A stretch of DNA of 64,000 bases from Clostridiales bacterium (GTDB lineage Bacteria; Bacillota; Clostridia; Lachnospirales; Lachnospiraceae): contig JAJBVD010000035.1 of assembly GCA_020859985.1 (NCBI GenBank), positions 50,235 to 114,234 on the forward strand, written 5' to 3'. Below, piece by piece: positions 35,745 to 43,557 of this stretch; the first letter of the stretch is position 1, and each line of letters begins with the position of its first letter. The notes below the pieces were generated by a model. It was given only the letters and a program-made list of their open reading frames with translations. It was not told the origin of the DNA and searched no databases. The translations under genes were made by a program, and so were the position numbers.

Positions 35745-35780
35745 AAGGGCTTGCCTTATGGCAGGCCCTTATGTTATACT
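35745..35780. promoter_or_regulatory. Hairpin and overlapping rpsB promoter
   Basis: AAGGGCTTGCC (35745-35755) pairs with GGCAGGCCCTT (35760-35770) as an 11-bp stem with one G-U. The T-run is on the minus-strand side, so as a terminator it favours minus-strand transcripts. A promoter, TTGCCT (35751-35756) and TATACT (35775-35780) with an 18-bp spacer, overlaps it and would give rpsB a leader of about 200 nt. That leader has a small TCTGCA/TGCAGA hairpin and no other feature I recognise. Confidence 0.5.
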
Positions 35781-35988
35781 GTTGCAGTTGACGATCAAAC
35801 ACGTGTGTTGATTTCGGGGACGGTGCCTATGTAAGGCAGCATCGCAGGCTTTGATGAAGATAAGCGGAGCTTCGGTGGCGGATTACATTGCGGGGATGTA
35901 TGCAGAAGAAGTGATCTGCAATGCCGTATGCAGAGGTTTCTCCGGAAGAAGAAACGCACGGAAGAATCTAACCAAAAGGAGAAAAGAC

Positions 35989-36735
35989 ATGAGCGTAATT
36001 TCAATGAAGCAGTTACTGGAAGCAGGTGTTCATTTCGGCCATCAGACCAGAAGATGGAACCCGAAGATGGCAGAGTATATCTACACCGAGCGCAACGGCA
36101 TCTACATCATCGACCTTCAGAAGTCGGTTGTAAAGGTAGATGAGGCCTGCAGAGCGGTCGCGGACATCGCGGCGAACGGCGGCACGATTCTTTTTGTTGG
36201 TACAAAGAAGCAGGCTCAGGATGCAGTACAGACCGAGGCAGATCGCTGCGGTATGTTCTATGTGAATGAGAGATGGCTTGGCGGTATGCTGACGAACTTC
36301 AAGACGATCCAGTCCAGAATCAAGTATCTGAAGGATCTGGAGAGACAGGAGCAGGACGGCACTTTTGATCGTCTGCCGAAGAAGGAAGTCATTGCTCTGA
36401 AGAAGAAGATGGAGAAGCTGAATAAGAACCTTGGCGGTATCAAGGATATGAAGCGTATCCCGGATGCAATCTTTGTAGTAGATCCGAAGAAGGAGCATAT
36501 CTGTGTACAGGAAGCACATACACTTGGTATCCCGCTGATCGGTATCTGCGATACAAACTGTGATCCGGAAGAGCTGGATTATGTGATCCCGGGCAATGAC
36601 GATGCAATCCGTGCGGTGAAGCTGATTGTTTCCAAGATGGCGGACGCGATCATCGAGGCTAGACAGGGCGAGGAAGAATTCGTTCCGGAGGAAGCACAGG
36701 AGTCATATGAGGAAGCGCCGGTAGAGGCATTCTGA
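35989..36735 (+). CDS. rpsB: 30S ribosomal protein S2
   Basis: Small-subunit ribosomal protein S2, 248 residues. The start is ATG 35989, set by AAAAGGAGA; an in-frame ATG at 35851 would add 46 atypical residues. Hallmarks are [22 protein letters not shown] at the start, [35 protein letters not shown] and [19 protein letters not shown]. The acidic C-terminus is normal for the group. It is followed by tsf after 169 bp, the standard rpsB-tsf pair, but the gap holds an unusual structured element. Confidence 0.97.
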   Translation: MSVISMKQLLEAGVHFGHQTRRWNPKMAEYIYTERNGIYIIDLQKSVVKVDEACRAVADIAANGGTILFVGTKKQAQDAVQTEADRCGMFYVNERWLGGMLTNFKTIQSRIKYLKDLERQEQDGTFDRLPKKEVIALKKKMEKLNKNLGGIKDMKRIPDAIFVVDPKKEHICVQEAHTLGIPLIGICDTNCDPEELDYVIPGNDDAIRAVKLIVSKMADAIIEARQGEEEFVPEEAQESYEEAPVEAF

Positions 36736-36736
36736 T

Positions 36737-36879
36737 GTTACTATTCACGGCGAGCCTGACACTTGTTGTCAGGCTGCGCCAGAACACGTTTTGGAAGTGT
36801 GATTTCGCCCCCTTGCATCGAAGATGCATTTAAAATGGGGCTAAATCGTTACATTCACAGCACAGCTGTGAATAGTAAC
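36737..36879. repeat. 143-bp multi-hairpin element with 15-bp terminal inverted repeats between rpsB and tsf
   Basis: GTTACTATTCACGGC (36737-36751) and GCTGTGAATAGTAAC (36865-36879) are inverted repeats with one mismatch. Inside are a perfect 9-bp hairpin (AGCCTGACA/TGTCAGGCT, 36753-36775), an ACAC/GTGT stem, a GCCCC/GGGGC stem with an inner TGCATC/GATGCA, and GTTACATTCACAGC (36848-36861). The last can also pair with the right end. It has the look of a MITE-like or palindromic repeat, and the alternative pairings could affect tsf expression. Confidence 0.65.
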
Positions 36880-36904
36880 ATTCTGATTTCAGGAGGAGAA
36901 TAAC

Positions 36905-37846
36905 ATGGCTGTAACAGCAGGAATGGTAAAAGAGTTACGTGAGATGACAGGCGCCGGCATGATGGACTGCAAAAAAGCTCTGACGGCGACTGAGGGAGAT
37001 ATGGACAAGGCGGTAGAGTGGCTGAGAGAGAAAGGTCTTGCGACCGCGCAGAAGAAGGCCGGAAGAATCGCGGCGGAAGGTCTTGCAAAGGTTCTCGTAT
37101 CTGAGGATGGCAAGAGCGCAGTAGCAGTAGAAGTCAATTCTGAGACCGACTTCGTGGCAAAGAATGAGAAGTTCCAGGGCTATGTAGCTCAGGTGGCTGA
37201 GCAGGCGATGGAGACGCAGGCTGCGGATATTGAGGCATTCCTCGCGGAGCCGTGGAAGTTCGATACGACCAAGACTGTAAACGAGGCACTGGCTGGTCAG
37301 ATTGCCGTGATCGGTGAGAATATGAACATCCGCAGATTCGCTCAGGTAAAAGAGGATGCAGGTTTTGTTGCTTCCTATACCCATATGGGCGGCAAGATCG
37401 GCGTTCTCGTAGACGTTGTGACGGATGTTGTCAACGATGAGATCAAAGAGATGGCAAAGAATGTTGCGATGCAGGTCGCAGCTCTGAAGCCGCTGTACAC
37501 GTCTGATGCGGAAGTAAGCGCGGACTATATCGAGCATGAGAAGGAGATCCTTCTTGCACAGATCAAGAACGACCCGAAGGAATCCCAGAAGCCGGAGAAG
37601 GTCATCATGGGCATGATTCAGGGCCGTATCAAGAAAGAGCTCAAGGAGATCTGCCTGCTTGATCAGGTTTATGTTAAGGCTGAGGATGGCAAGCAGTCTG
37701 TAGGTCAGTATGTGGCTCAGGTTGCGAAGGCTAACAGCGCGAACATCACCATCAAGGGCTTCGTTCGTTATGAGACCGGTGAAGGTATCGAGAAGAAGCA
37801 GGAAGACTTCGCAGCGGAAGTGGCGAAGCAGATGGGCGCGAACTGA
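36905..37846 (+). CDS. tsf: Elongation factor Ts
   Basis: Nucleotide-exchange factor for EF-Tu. The 313-residue protein carries the N-terminal UBA-like domain with LREMTGAGMMDCKKAL (about 11-26), the EF-Tu contact ETDFVAKNE (about 80-88), and the dimerisation and C-terminal modules. AGGAGGAGAA precedes the ATG. A strong terminator lies 84 bp downstream. Confidence 0.97.
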   Translation: MAVTAGMVKELREMTGAGMMDCKKALTATEGDMDKAVEWLREKGLATAQKKAGRIAAEGLAKVLVSEDGKSAVAVEVNSETDFVAKNEKFQGYVAQVAEQAMETQAADIEAFLAEPWKFDTTKTVNEALAGQIAVIGENMNIRRFAQVKEDAGFVASYTHMGGKIGVLVDVVTDVVNDEIKEMAKNVAMQVAALKPLYTSDAEVSADYIEHEKEILLAQIKNDPKESQKPEKVIMGMIQGRIKKELKEICLLDQVYVKAEDGKQSVGQYVAQVAKANSANITIKGFVRYETGEGIEKKQEDFAAEVAKQMGAN

Positions 37847-37929
37847 TATCTGCCATTTATGTTTGTCTGGATGTCTGAGGTTTTTAAGAGGCAGACGGAT
37901 CGCATGAAACAGAATTTGTATTTTTAAAT

Positions 37930-37966
37930 GAAACGTCATTCTTTTACGGAATGGCGTTTCTTTTTC
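37930..37966 (+). terminator. Intrinsic terminator after tsf
   Basis: GAAACGTCATTC pairs with GAATGGCGTTTC (12 bp, one G-U) and TTTTTC follows. Confidence 0.9.
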
Positions 37967-37992
37967 TTGCATCTTATTTTTCTTTTTCTTAT

Positions 37993-38130
37993 AATGTGAG
38001 CTGAAGGGATTCTCGCTGCTTGCAGCAGAGAATCACGAGGCTCAACGAGCAGCTATGCTGCGAGTAAGAATGTGAGCTGAAGGGATTCTCGCTGCTTGCA
38101 GCAGAGAATCGCAAGGTCGGGCGAGCAGCC
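37993..38130. repeat. Two tandem copies of a 76-bp hairpin-bearing repeat
   Basis: A 42-bp segment starting AATGTGAGCTGAAGGGATTC is identical at 37993 and 38069. The following 19 bp are similar and then diverge. Each copy contains GATTCTC/GAGAATC enclosing a CTGC/GCAG stem. It fills most of the 326-bp tsf-nudC gap. Confidence 0.75.
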
Positions 38131-38172
38131 AATAGGTGTTAAGCAGCTTTCAGAAAGGAACAGCAAGTCGTC

Positions 38173-39030
38173 ATGATTCAGGATATTGGCAGAGGCAGAT
38201 TTCACAATACATACAGGCCGGATGCGCAGCCATCCGCAGAAAGCCGTATTTTATTTTACCGCGGACGCGAGATTTTGGTAAAGCGAAAGGACAAAGAGAT
38301 TTCGTTTCTGAAATACGAGGAAGTCAGGAAAGCATTTCCCAGCCTTAGTCAGAAAGCTGTCTTTTTGTTTTCCATTGATGATGTAGATTTTTTCTATTTT
38401 AGTGAATTCGAAGATGAGCTCTTTCTGCCGAAGCTTTTTCCGGGATTTGCCTGGGAAGGGATCGAATGCATGCGTACGACAGCTTCTAAAGAGGCAGCAT
38501 TCGCGGGGGTTACGGGTATGCAGCTTTATGGCTGGTATAAAAGCCGCCGTTTTTGTCCCGCCTGCGGCAGACGGATGGTGCATAGTCAAAAGGAACGCAT
38601 GATGCATTGTGAGGCCTGCGGACAGATGGAGTATCCAAAGATCTGTCCGGCTGTGATTGTCGCTGTGACGGATGGAGATCGGATTTTGCTTACGAAGTAC
38701 GCGGACCGAGCGAATCGGAACTATGCTCTGATTGCCGGATTTGCTGAAATCGGCGAGACGATTGAGGAGACCGTTGAGCGAGAAGTGATGGAGGAAGTCG
38801 GGCTGAAGGTGAAAAATATCCGCTATTATAAAAGTCAGCCCTGGTCATTTACCGATACACTTCTGATGGGATTCTTTTGTGAAGTGGACGGTGAGAGCCG
38901 CATTTCTCTGGATGAGACAGAACTTTCCGTCGGGAAATGGTGCACACGTGAGGAAATTCCGGAAAATGACGGCGTGAGCCTGACGCGGGAGATGATGGCG
39001 GTATTTAAGTCGGGGAAAATACCAGCGTGA
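38173..39030 (+). CDS. nudC: NADH pyrophosphatase (NudC-like Nudix hydrolase)
   Basis: Hydrolyses NAD(H) to NMN(H) and AMP, and in some species removes NAD caps from RNA. The 285 residues show a variable N-terminal domain, a four-Cys zinc ribbon (CPACG...CEACG, about 125-150), the Nudix box GFAEIGETIEETVEREVMEE (about 195-214) and the family-specific SQPW motif (about 230) that sets NAD specificity. AAAGGA lies upstream of the ATG. It stands alone between a repeat region and the fabH promoter. Confidence 0.93.
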   Translation: MIQDIGRGRFHNTYRPDAQPSAESRILFYRGREILVKRKDKEISFLKYEEVRKAFPSLSQKAVFLFSIDDVDFFYFSEFEDELFLPKLFPGFAWEGIECMRTTASKEAAFAGVTGMQLYGWYKSRRFCPACGRRMVHSQKERMMHCEACGQMEYPKICPAVIVAVTDGDRILLTKYADRANRNYALIAGFAEIGETIEETVEREVMEEVGLKVKNIRYYKSQPWSFTDTLLMGFFCEVDGESRISLDETELSVGKWCTREEIPENDGVSLTREMMAVFKSGKIPA

Positions 39031-39146
39031 GCAGTTCCAGACGGTATTTCATGCAGGAAAGGTACCGTGTGTGAACAGTTGAGTTCTACGTGTAACAGAA
39101 ATGTTTATGTATTTTACGAAAAGTTCATGCGTATGGAAAGATTGTC

Positions 39147-39175
39147 TTGCCATATTTCGCGTAATGAGATACAAT
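39147..39175 (+). promoter_or_regulatory. Promoter upstream of fabH
   Basis: TTGCCA (39147-39152) and TACAAT (39170-39175) with a 17-bp spacer. The leader to fabH is about 160 nt and holds a GCGGC/GCCGC hairpin (about 39216) and a palindromic repeat at 39288. Confidence 0.7.
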
Positions 39176-39287
39176 GCCAGAGAATGCCTTTTGCTTTTTG
39201 ACGGCGGATGCCGATAGCGGCTTGGCCGCAGGCTTTTCTTGTGAGGAATATGATGGGGAAAAGCAGATCAATCAGCAGAAAGTATAA

Positions 39288-39310
39288 TGTAACTATCCAG
39301 AACAGTTACA
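39288..39310. repeat. Short copy of the GTAAC...GTTAC palindrome upstream of fabH
   Basis: TGTAACTAT and ACAGTTACA (9 bp, one G-U) around the loop CCAGA, 29 bp before the fabH ATG. Confidence 0.6.
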
Positions 39311-39339
39311 GTATATTTACATACAGACAGGAGCATATC

Positions 39340-40341
39340 ATGTACGCACAGAATCAGACAGATACGAATAAAGGAATAAGACCGAATAGTTTTAAGATCA
39401 CAGGTACAGGCAGTTATGTGCCGGAGAATATCGTGACGAACGATGATCTGGTCGCATATATGGATACAAGCGATGAATGGATACGGAGCCGCAGCGGGAT
39501 TGAGCAGCGGCATATCTGCACCACAGAGACGACCTCACAGCTGGCGCTGAAAGCGGCGCAGAATGCTCTGGAAAATGCTCATGCGACAGCGGATGAGATA
39601 GACATGATTCTTTGCGCCACGATCAGTGGGGAATATATCTGCCCGTCTGTAGCGGCTCTTGTGCAGCGCGATCTCGGTGCGCAGTGTCCCTGTGTGGATT
39701 TAAGCGCTGCGTGTACCGGCTGGATCTATCTGATGGACACCGCTGCGGCTTTTTTTGCCAGAGGCGGGATTCGGAAGATGCTTGTGATCGGTGCGGAGTC
39801 CATGTCGCGCATTCTGAACTGGAAGGATCGTTCTACGGCGGTATTGTTTGGCGATGGAGCCGGTGCGGCGGTGCTGGAGCCGGGAGACAATTATCTGGCT
39901 TCCTCTTTTGTCACGGATGGGAATGATGAGGTGATCGCGATTCCGACAGACAACGGGATTTCTCCGTGGCTGGATCGGGAGCAGAAGCTGCCGCTTTTAC
40001 ATATGGATGGGCAGGAGACTTATAAGTTCGCTGTACACAACCTTCCGAAACGGATCGATGAGGTACTTCAGAAAGCGGGGCTGAAAGAGGAAGATCTGGA
40101 CTGGGTAGTTCCGCATCAGGCGAATAAGCGCATCATAGAAAGCGCGGCGCACAGAATGAAAGGCGTGTCCGCTGAGCGTTTCTGTGTGAACCTTCAAAAG
40201 TATGGCAACACCTCTGCAGCAACTATACCGCTGCTGCTCGACGAGTGGAACCGTGCCGGGAAATTCAAAGAGGGCGATCTGATTGCGATGGTGGCGTTCG
40301 GCGGCGGTCTTTCCAGCGCGGCCTGCCTTGTGAGATGGTAA
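39340..40341 (+). CDS. fabH: Beta-ketoacyl-ACP synthase III
   Basis: Starts fatty-acid synthesis by condensing acetyl-CoA with malonyl-ACP. The start is ATG 39340 behind AGGAG; the longer frame from 39208 is rejected. The 333 residues have the Cys-His-Asn triad: C125 (SAACTGW), His in VPHQANKRII (about 257) and Asn in YGNTSAATIPLLLDE (about 287). The N-terminus ITGTGSYVPENIVTNDDL is the FabH signature. No other fab gene is adjacent, which is unusual because fabH commonly begins a fab cluster; a second copy elsewhere is possible. Confidence 0.95.
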   Translation: MYAQNQTDTNKGIRPNSFKITGTGSYVPENIVTNDDLVAYMDTSDEWIRSRSGIEQRHICTTETTSQLALKAAQNALENAHATADEIDMILCATISGEYICPSVAALVQRDLGAQCPCVDLSAACTGWIYLMDTAAAFFARGGIRKMLVIGAESMSRILNWKDRSTAVLFGDGAGAAVLEPGDNYLASSFVTDGNDEVIAIPTDNGISPWLDREQKLPLLHMDGQETYKFAVHNLPKRIDEVLQKAGLKEEDLDWVVPHQANKRIIESAAHRMKGVSAERFCVNLQKYGNTSAATIPLLLDEWNRAGKFKEGDLIAMVAFGGGLSSAACLVRW

Positions 40342-40354
40342 TGATAGAAAACCG

Positions 40355-40383
40355 TTGACATTCTTGAGAATCTAACATATTAT
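40355..40383 (+). promoter_or_regulatory. Promoter of the riboswitch-CDF transcript
   Basis: TTGACA (40355-40360) and TATTAT (40378-40383) with a 17-bp spacer, ending 36 bp before the riboswitch. Confidence 0.8.
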
Positions 40384-40419
40384 ATAGAAAAATTTGCACT
40401 GCAATCATCTACAGTACAA

Positions 40420-40530
40420 ACTGATCAGGCGTCATAGCTTTTGAAGGACCATTTTTGCATACCGTCCGGAACGGCTCTGACTGCCGGGTCGCATAAGCGA
40501 CAGCAGGTAACGTAGCATCTGCGGGACAGT
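40420..40530 (+). ncRNA. czcD (NiCo) riboswitch aptamer
   Basis: The segment begins ACTGATCAGGCG and ends GCGGGACAGT, the ends pairing as ACUG/CAGU. It carries the conserved blocks of the czcD motif as I know them: CAGGC near the 5' side, GCCGGG in the middle, a short hairpin (GUCGC/GCGAC), and AUCUGCGGGACAGU at the 3' side. GCAGGU (40503-40508) and AUCUGC (40517-40522) form the last helix. The class binds transition metals; cobalt and nickel were reported first and iron(II) later. The downstream gene is a cation diffusion facilitator, the usual target. Confidence 0.85.
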
Positions 40531-40570
40531 AGTAAGTACTTATTTACTAGCGCCTCGGGATGCTATTTCT
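40514..40570 (+). terminator. Riboswitch expression platform: conditional terminator
   Basis: UAGCAUC (about 40513-40519), which includes part of the last aptamer helix, can pair with GAUGCUA (about 40559-40565), followed by TTTCTATAT. Aptamer folding and terminator are therefore mutually exclusive, which predicts that ligand binding switches expression on. The U-run is weak. Confidence 0.6.
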
Positions 40571-40656
40571 ATATCCTGGGATGATAAAAGTAAAAACGTA
40601 ATTAGTCAGAAAGGTTACGTAAAACCATTGCAGGATTATTAAGGAGGTTACCTGTC

Positions 40657-41613
40657 ATGAAAAATTCTGTTATGAAAAGAAAAGAAAAGGAAACCGGATT
40701 CGGCGTATCTTTAAATGAGGAAAAGAAGCCGGATGCGGACTCCCATCTCGCCGAACGCGTCTCTGCTGTCAGTATTGCCGGGAATGTATTTCTCTCGACT
40801 TTCAAGCTCCTTGCAGGCATGTTCGGCCATTCGAGCGCGATGATATCGGATGCGGTTCATTCTCTTTCGGATGTGGTCACGACGGTGATTGCGTTTGTTG
40901 GAGTAAAGATTTCAAAAAAGGGCGCAGATGCGGGCCATCCGTATGGACACGAGAGGTTTGAGTGCATCTCTTCGGAAATCCTTGCGGCGCTTCTGCTCGT
41001 CACCGGACTTGGCATCGGCATGACGGGGATGCGGACGATTCTGGCGGGAAATTATGAAGAACTTGCCGTGCCCGGTATTCTGCCGCTTGTGGCGGCGGTT
41101 GTTTCCATCGTCTCCAAGGAATGGATGTTCCGATACACAAGGTCCTGTGCGAAAAAGATGAATTCTTCTGCGTTTATGGCGGACGCCTGGCATCATCGTT
41201 CAGATGCGCTCTCGTCGATCGGGTCACTGATTGGTATCGCGGGAGCCAGAGCCGGTTTTCCGGTGATGGACTCTGTGGCGGCTGTTGTCATTTGTCTCTT
41301 TATATTAAAGGTGGCTGTGGATATTTTCCGGGATGCGACGCGTAAGCTGACAGATTCGGCCTGTGATGAGGATTTTACACAGCAGGTACGGGAATTTATT
41401 GAAGGACAGAAAGGTGTACGGCGGATTGATCTCCTGCAGACGCGGATGTTTGGAGAAAAGGTCTATGTAGATGTGGAAATCGCTGTGGACGCGCATATGG
41501 AACTGGAGGATGCGCATGCGATCGCGGAGCAGGTTCATTCAGGTCTTGAAAAGACATTTGATAACATCAAGCATGTGATGGTGCATGTGAATCCTTACGA
41601 AGATACAAAGTAA
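40657..41613 (+). CDS. Cation diffusion facilitator (CDF) metal exporter
   Basis: Proton-coupled exporter of divalent metals. The 318-residue protein has a Lys-rich N-terminal tail, six membrane helices (about 33-225) and a cytoplasmic C-terminal domain (about 228-315). Metal ligands are in HSLSD (about 68-72) and HHRSD (about 182-186), an HxxxD/HxxxD pair. AAGGAGG precedes the ATG. The czcD riboswitch upstream points to iron, cobalt or nickel as the exported ion. The stop codon is embedded in a copy of the dispersed palindrome. Confidence 0.94.
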   Translation: MKNSVMKRKEKETGFGVSLNEEKKPDADSHLAERVSAVSIAGNVFLSTFKLLAGMFGHSSAMISDAVHSLSDVVTTVIAFVGVKISKKGADAGHPYGHERFECISSEILAALLLVTGLGIGMTGMRTILAGNYEELAVPGILPLVAAVVSIVSKEWMFRYTRSCAKKMNSSAFMADAWHHRSDALSSIGSLIGIAGARAGFPVMDSVAAVVICLFILKVAVDIFRDATRKLTDSACDEDFTQQVREFIEGQKGVRRIDLLQTRMFGEKVYVDVEIAVDAHMELEDAHAIAEQVHSGLEKTFDNIKHVMVHVNPYEDTK

Positions 41614-41690
41614 CTGTGAAGGCACCGAACAGCTATAAGACAATAGAAGAAAGTTCAGAATAGTTGCAAAACAATGCAACTGTCCTGAAT
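41610..41690. repeat. Copy of the dispersed palindrome after the CDF gene
   Basis: GTAACTGTGAAGGCACCGAACAG (41610 on; reverse complement form of the 54231 copy) overlaps the CDF stop codon. A second imperfect hairpin, with arms at 41652-41667 and 41676-41690, follows. Confidence 0.6.
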
Positions 41691-41698
41691 AATTGCAA

Positions 41699-41755
41699 AA
41701 CAACCTGTCATGCATCCCCGGATTCGTTAAGAGAGCAGACAGGTTGTTCCTGTTT
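41699..41755 (+). terminator. Terminator-like hairpin after the CDF gene
   Basis: AACAACCTGTC and GACAGGTTGTT (perfect 11 bp, 28-nt loop) followed by CCTGTTTTG. Confidence 0.65.
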
Positions 41756-41849
41756 TGTCTATATAAGTGTTTTCAGCAAAGAAAGGTTTGTATGATATAA
41801 GAGAACTTATATGATACAAGAGAATCTGTCAGGAACAGGACATGCCTTT

Positions 41850-42368
41850 TTATTCCGTCTGTATCTGCTTTAGGGCAGCTTCCAGCACCGGATATAGCAC
41901 AGATGCGATAATCAGCCCGCTTACACCCTGTACACAGTTCGCCGGTACGCTTGAAATGGCGGCCGGTGCACCATACAGGAAGATTTCACAGAAGCAGTAG
42001 CCAAGGGCGACAATGAGAATATCAATGACGCCACAGAGTGCTACCGTGATATGTTTGTTCAGCGAGCTGGCAGCATGGCTGCGGTAAAGCAGTCCGCCGC
42101 AGAGTGCTACCAACCCCTTGATGACAAACGTGATCGGTACATAGATGAAATATCCGCCCAGCAGATCGGCGAGAGCAGAGCCAATACCGGCGGCAAAGAA
42201 TGCAACTACCGGATCGAGAAAAATACCGCACAGGATCACGACAGCATCACCGGGATGAATGTAGCCTTGCGTACCGGGGATCGGAATACGTACCGACATG
42301 GTCATGACGCAGGCAAGCGCCGCGAAGAGGGCGGCAGTGACAAGGTTCTTCGTAGTCAGTTTTTTCAT
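41850..42368 (-). CDS. ECF transporter substrate-binding (S) component
   Basis: A 172-residue integral membrane protein with five to six helices, of the ECF-type riboflavin transporter S family (PF07155-like). It has the AALFAALACVMT start, GYIHPGDAVVILCGIFLDP, GIGSALADLLGGYFIYVPITFVIKGL. S components bind a vitamin or precursor and dock to a shared EcfAA'T module, which is not in the window. Specificity cannot be read; no vitamin riboswitch was recognised upstream. AAGGAGG precedes the ATG. The leader holds part of a dispersed palindrome, a promoter and 29-bp tandem repeats. Confidence 0.88.
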   Translation of the reverse strand: MKKLTTKNLVTAALFAALACVMTMSVRIPIPGTQGYIHPGDAVVILCGIFLDPVVAFFAAGIGSALADLLGGYFIYVPITFVIKGLVALCGGLLYRSHAASSLNKHITVALCGVIDILIVALGYCFCEIFLYGAPAAISSVPANCVQGVSGLIIASVLYPVLEAALKQIQTE

Positions 42369-42398
42369 AATGGGCCTCCTTGGTCTTTTCGTAAACGT

Positions 42399-42417
42399 GC
42401 AGTATCTTCACAGTTAC
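42399..42417. repeat. Partial copy of the dispersed palindrome in the ECF leader
   Basis: GCAGTATCTTCACAGTTAC, closely matching the right half of the 54231 copy, 31 bp upstream of the ECF start. Confidence 0.5.
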
Positions 42418-42503
42418 GTCTTTTTTATATCACAGGTCTGCCTCACAAGTCTCTGATACAGGCTTACCTTATGCTGGTCATTGTATGCCCTTTGTGGCAT
42501 TCT

Positions 42504-42532
42504 CAAAATATCCAATTTTAAATAATTTGACA
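42504..42532 (-). promoter_or_regulatory. Promoter of the ECF S-component gene
   Basis: On the minus strand, TTGTCA and TATTTT with a 17-bp spacer, about 140 bp upstream of the start codon, and about 40 bp downstream of the 29-bp repeats. Confidence 0.55.
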
Positions 42533-42571
42533 ATACCAGATTTGCGACTGTGAAATGCTGTAAAAACCCAT

Positions 42572-42657
42572 AAAAGTCCTGCAGGATTGCATTATGTAGA
42601 AAAAGTCCTGCAGGATTGCATCATGTAGAAGAAATCCTGCAGGAATGGATGTGCTGA
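42572..42657. repeat. Three tandem 29-bp repeats centred on TCCTGCAGGA
   Basis: Copies begin at 42572, 42601 and 42630. The first two differ at one base; the third is degenerate. Each contains the 8-bp palindrome CCTGCAGG. They lie just upstream of the ECF promoter and downstream of the UPF0340 gene. There are no intervening spacers, so this is not a CRISPR. Confidence 0.8.
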
Positions 42658-42695
42658 TGAAAGACCAGGTGAAATTCTGGTATGATTCCGGGCTT

Positions 42696-43289
42696 TTACA
42701 GAAGCGCCTCATCATACACAGCGCGGCTGCCGCCGACGAATTTACAGCGGGTTCGCGCGCAGACAACATGCGCCTCGCCGATGGTCTTCAGAGAAATCCG
42801 CACCGGTACTGCCACATCCTTTAAATGCATTCCGATCAGCGTGTCGCCGATGTCAATTCCGGCGTGTGCACGGATATGCTCAACGGCTACCGGATTTGTA
42901 AAATGCCGGTATGCCGCCGTGGCAAAAGACCCGCCGGCCTTCGGCTGCGGCACGACATTGACGAAGTCGTAACCATATTTTTCAGCGGCAGCCCGCTCCA
43001 GGATCAGTGCCCGGTTCAGATGCTCGCAGCACTGTGCCGCAAGATATACGTCATGTTCTTTCGCTGCGCGGGCAATACCCGTGAATACGGCTTCCGCCAG
43101 CTGCGGGCTGGAGTAAGAGCCGATGCGCTCTCCGGCTACCTCGCTGGTTGAACAGCCAATGACAAGCAATTCCTTTGGCTGCAGCTTTGCAGATTTAAGC
43201 AATTCCGCTGCTGCCTGATAAGCTTCTGTTTCCAGCTGTTTTATTACTTCCGGGGTCTCAATTGTTTTATTTAATCCGTCTGCTGACAT
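42696..43289 (-). CDS. UPF0340/TIGR01440 family protein (YwlG-like)
   Basis: A 197-residue soluble protein of unknown function, recognised from ELLVIGCSTSEVAGERIGSYSSPQLAEAV, CEHLNRALI, VPQPKAGGSFATAA and DTLIGMHLKDVAVPVR. The length matches the family. In Bacillus the YwlG protein sits beside glyA, which here is 14 kb away. AGGAGG precedes the ATG. A possible fold is thiolase/NAGK-like, but no catalytic assignment is justified. Confidence 0.9.
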   Translation of the reverse strand: MSADGLNKTIETPEVIKQLETEAYQAAAELLKSAKLQPKELLVIGCSTSEVAGERIGSYSSPQLAEAVFTGIARAAKEHDVYLAAQCCEHLNRALILERAAAEKYGYDFVNVVPQPKAGGSFATAAYRHFTNPVAVEHIRAHAGIDIGDTLIGMHLKDVAVPVRISLKTIGEAHVVCARTRCKFVGGSRAVYDEALL

Positions 43290-43424
43290 TGTGATGCCTC
43301 CTGATCCTATCGTTCTTTTTGCGTAACAGTTTAGAAAAGCAACCGTTTCGTTTGACTATCATAAGCAGTTTTAGGTTTGCTTGTCAAGTATGCATGCGGA
43401 GAAAATCGAAAAATTGAAATATGG

Positions 43425-43453
43425 TTGTGCATTATAAGGTTTTGTGGTATGAT
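43425..43453 (+). promoter_or_regulatory. Promoter of purC
   Basis: TTGTGC (43425-43430) and TATGAT (43448-43453) with a 17-bp spacer, about 105 bp before purC. Confidence 0.65.
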
Positions 43454-43557
43454 TTTACAAATAAAAGCGAATGATAATGCATTCACAGGTCAAGCTTTGA
43501 AGAAAATCGACAGTTTGACAATCTTAAAAGACAGCAGGAAAGAAGAGGAAATGTAAA

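Noticed and set aside
42369..42560. Vitamin riboswitch (TPP, FMN, preQ1, cobalamin) before the ECF gene
   Set aside because: No conserved block of these classes recognised; only a promoter, part of a dispersed palindrome and tandem repeats.
42572..42657. 29-bp direct repeats that could be taken for a small CRISPR array
   Set aside because: The copies are contiguous with no spacers, contain a perfect palindrome and no cas gene is present.
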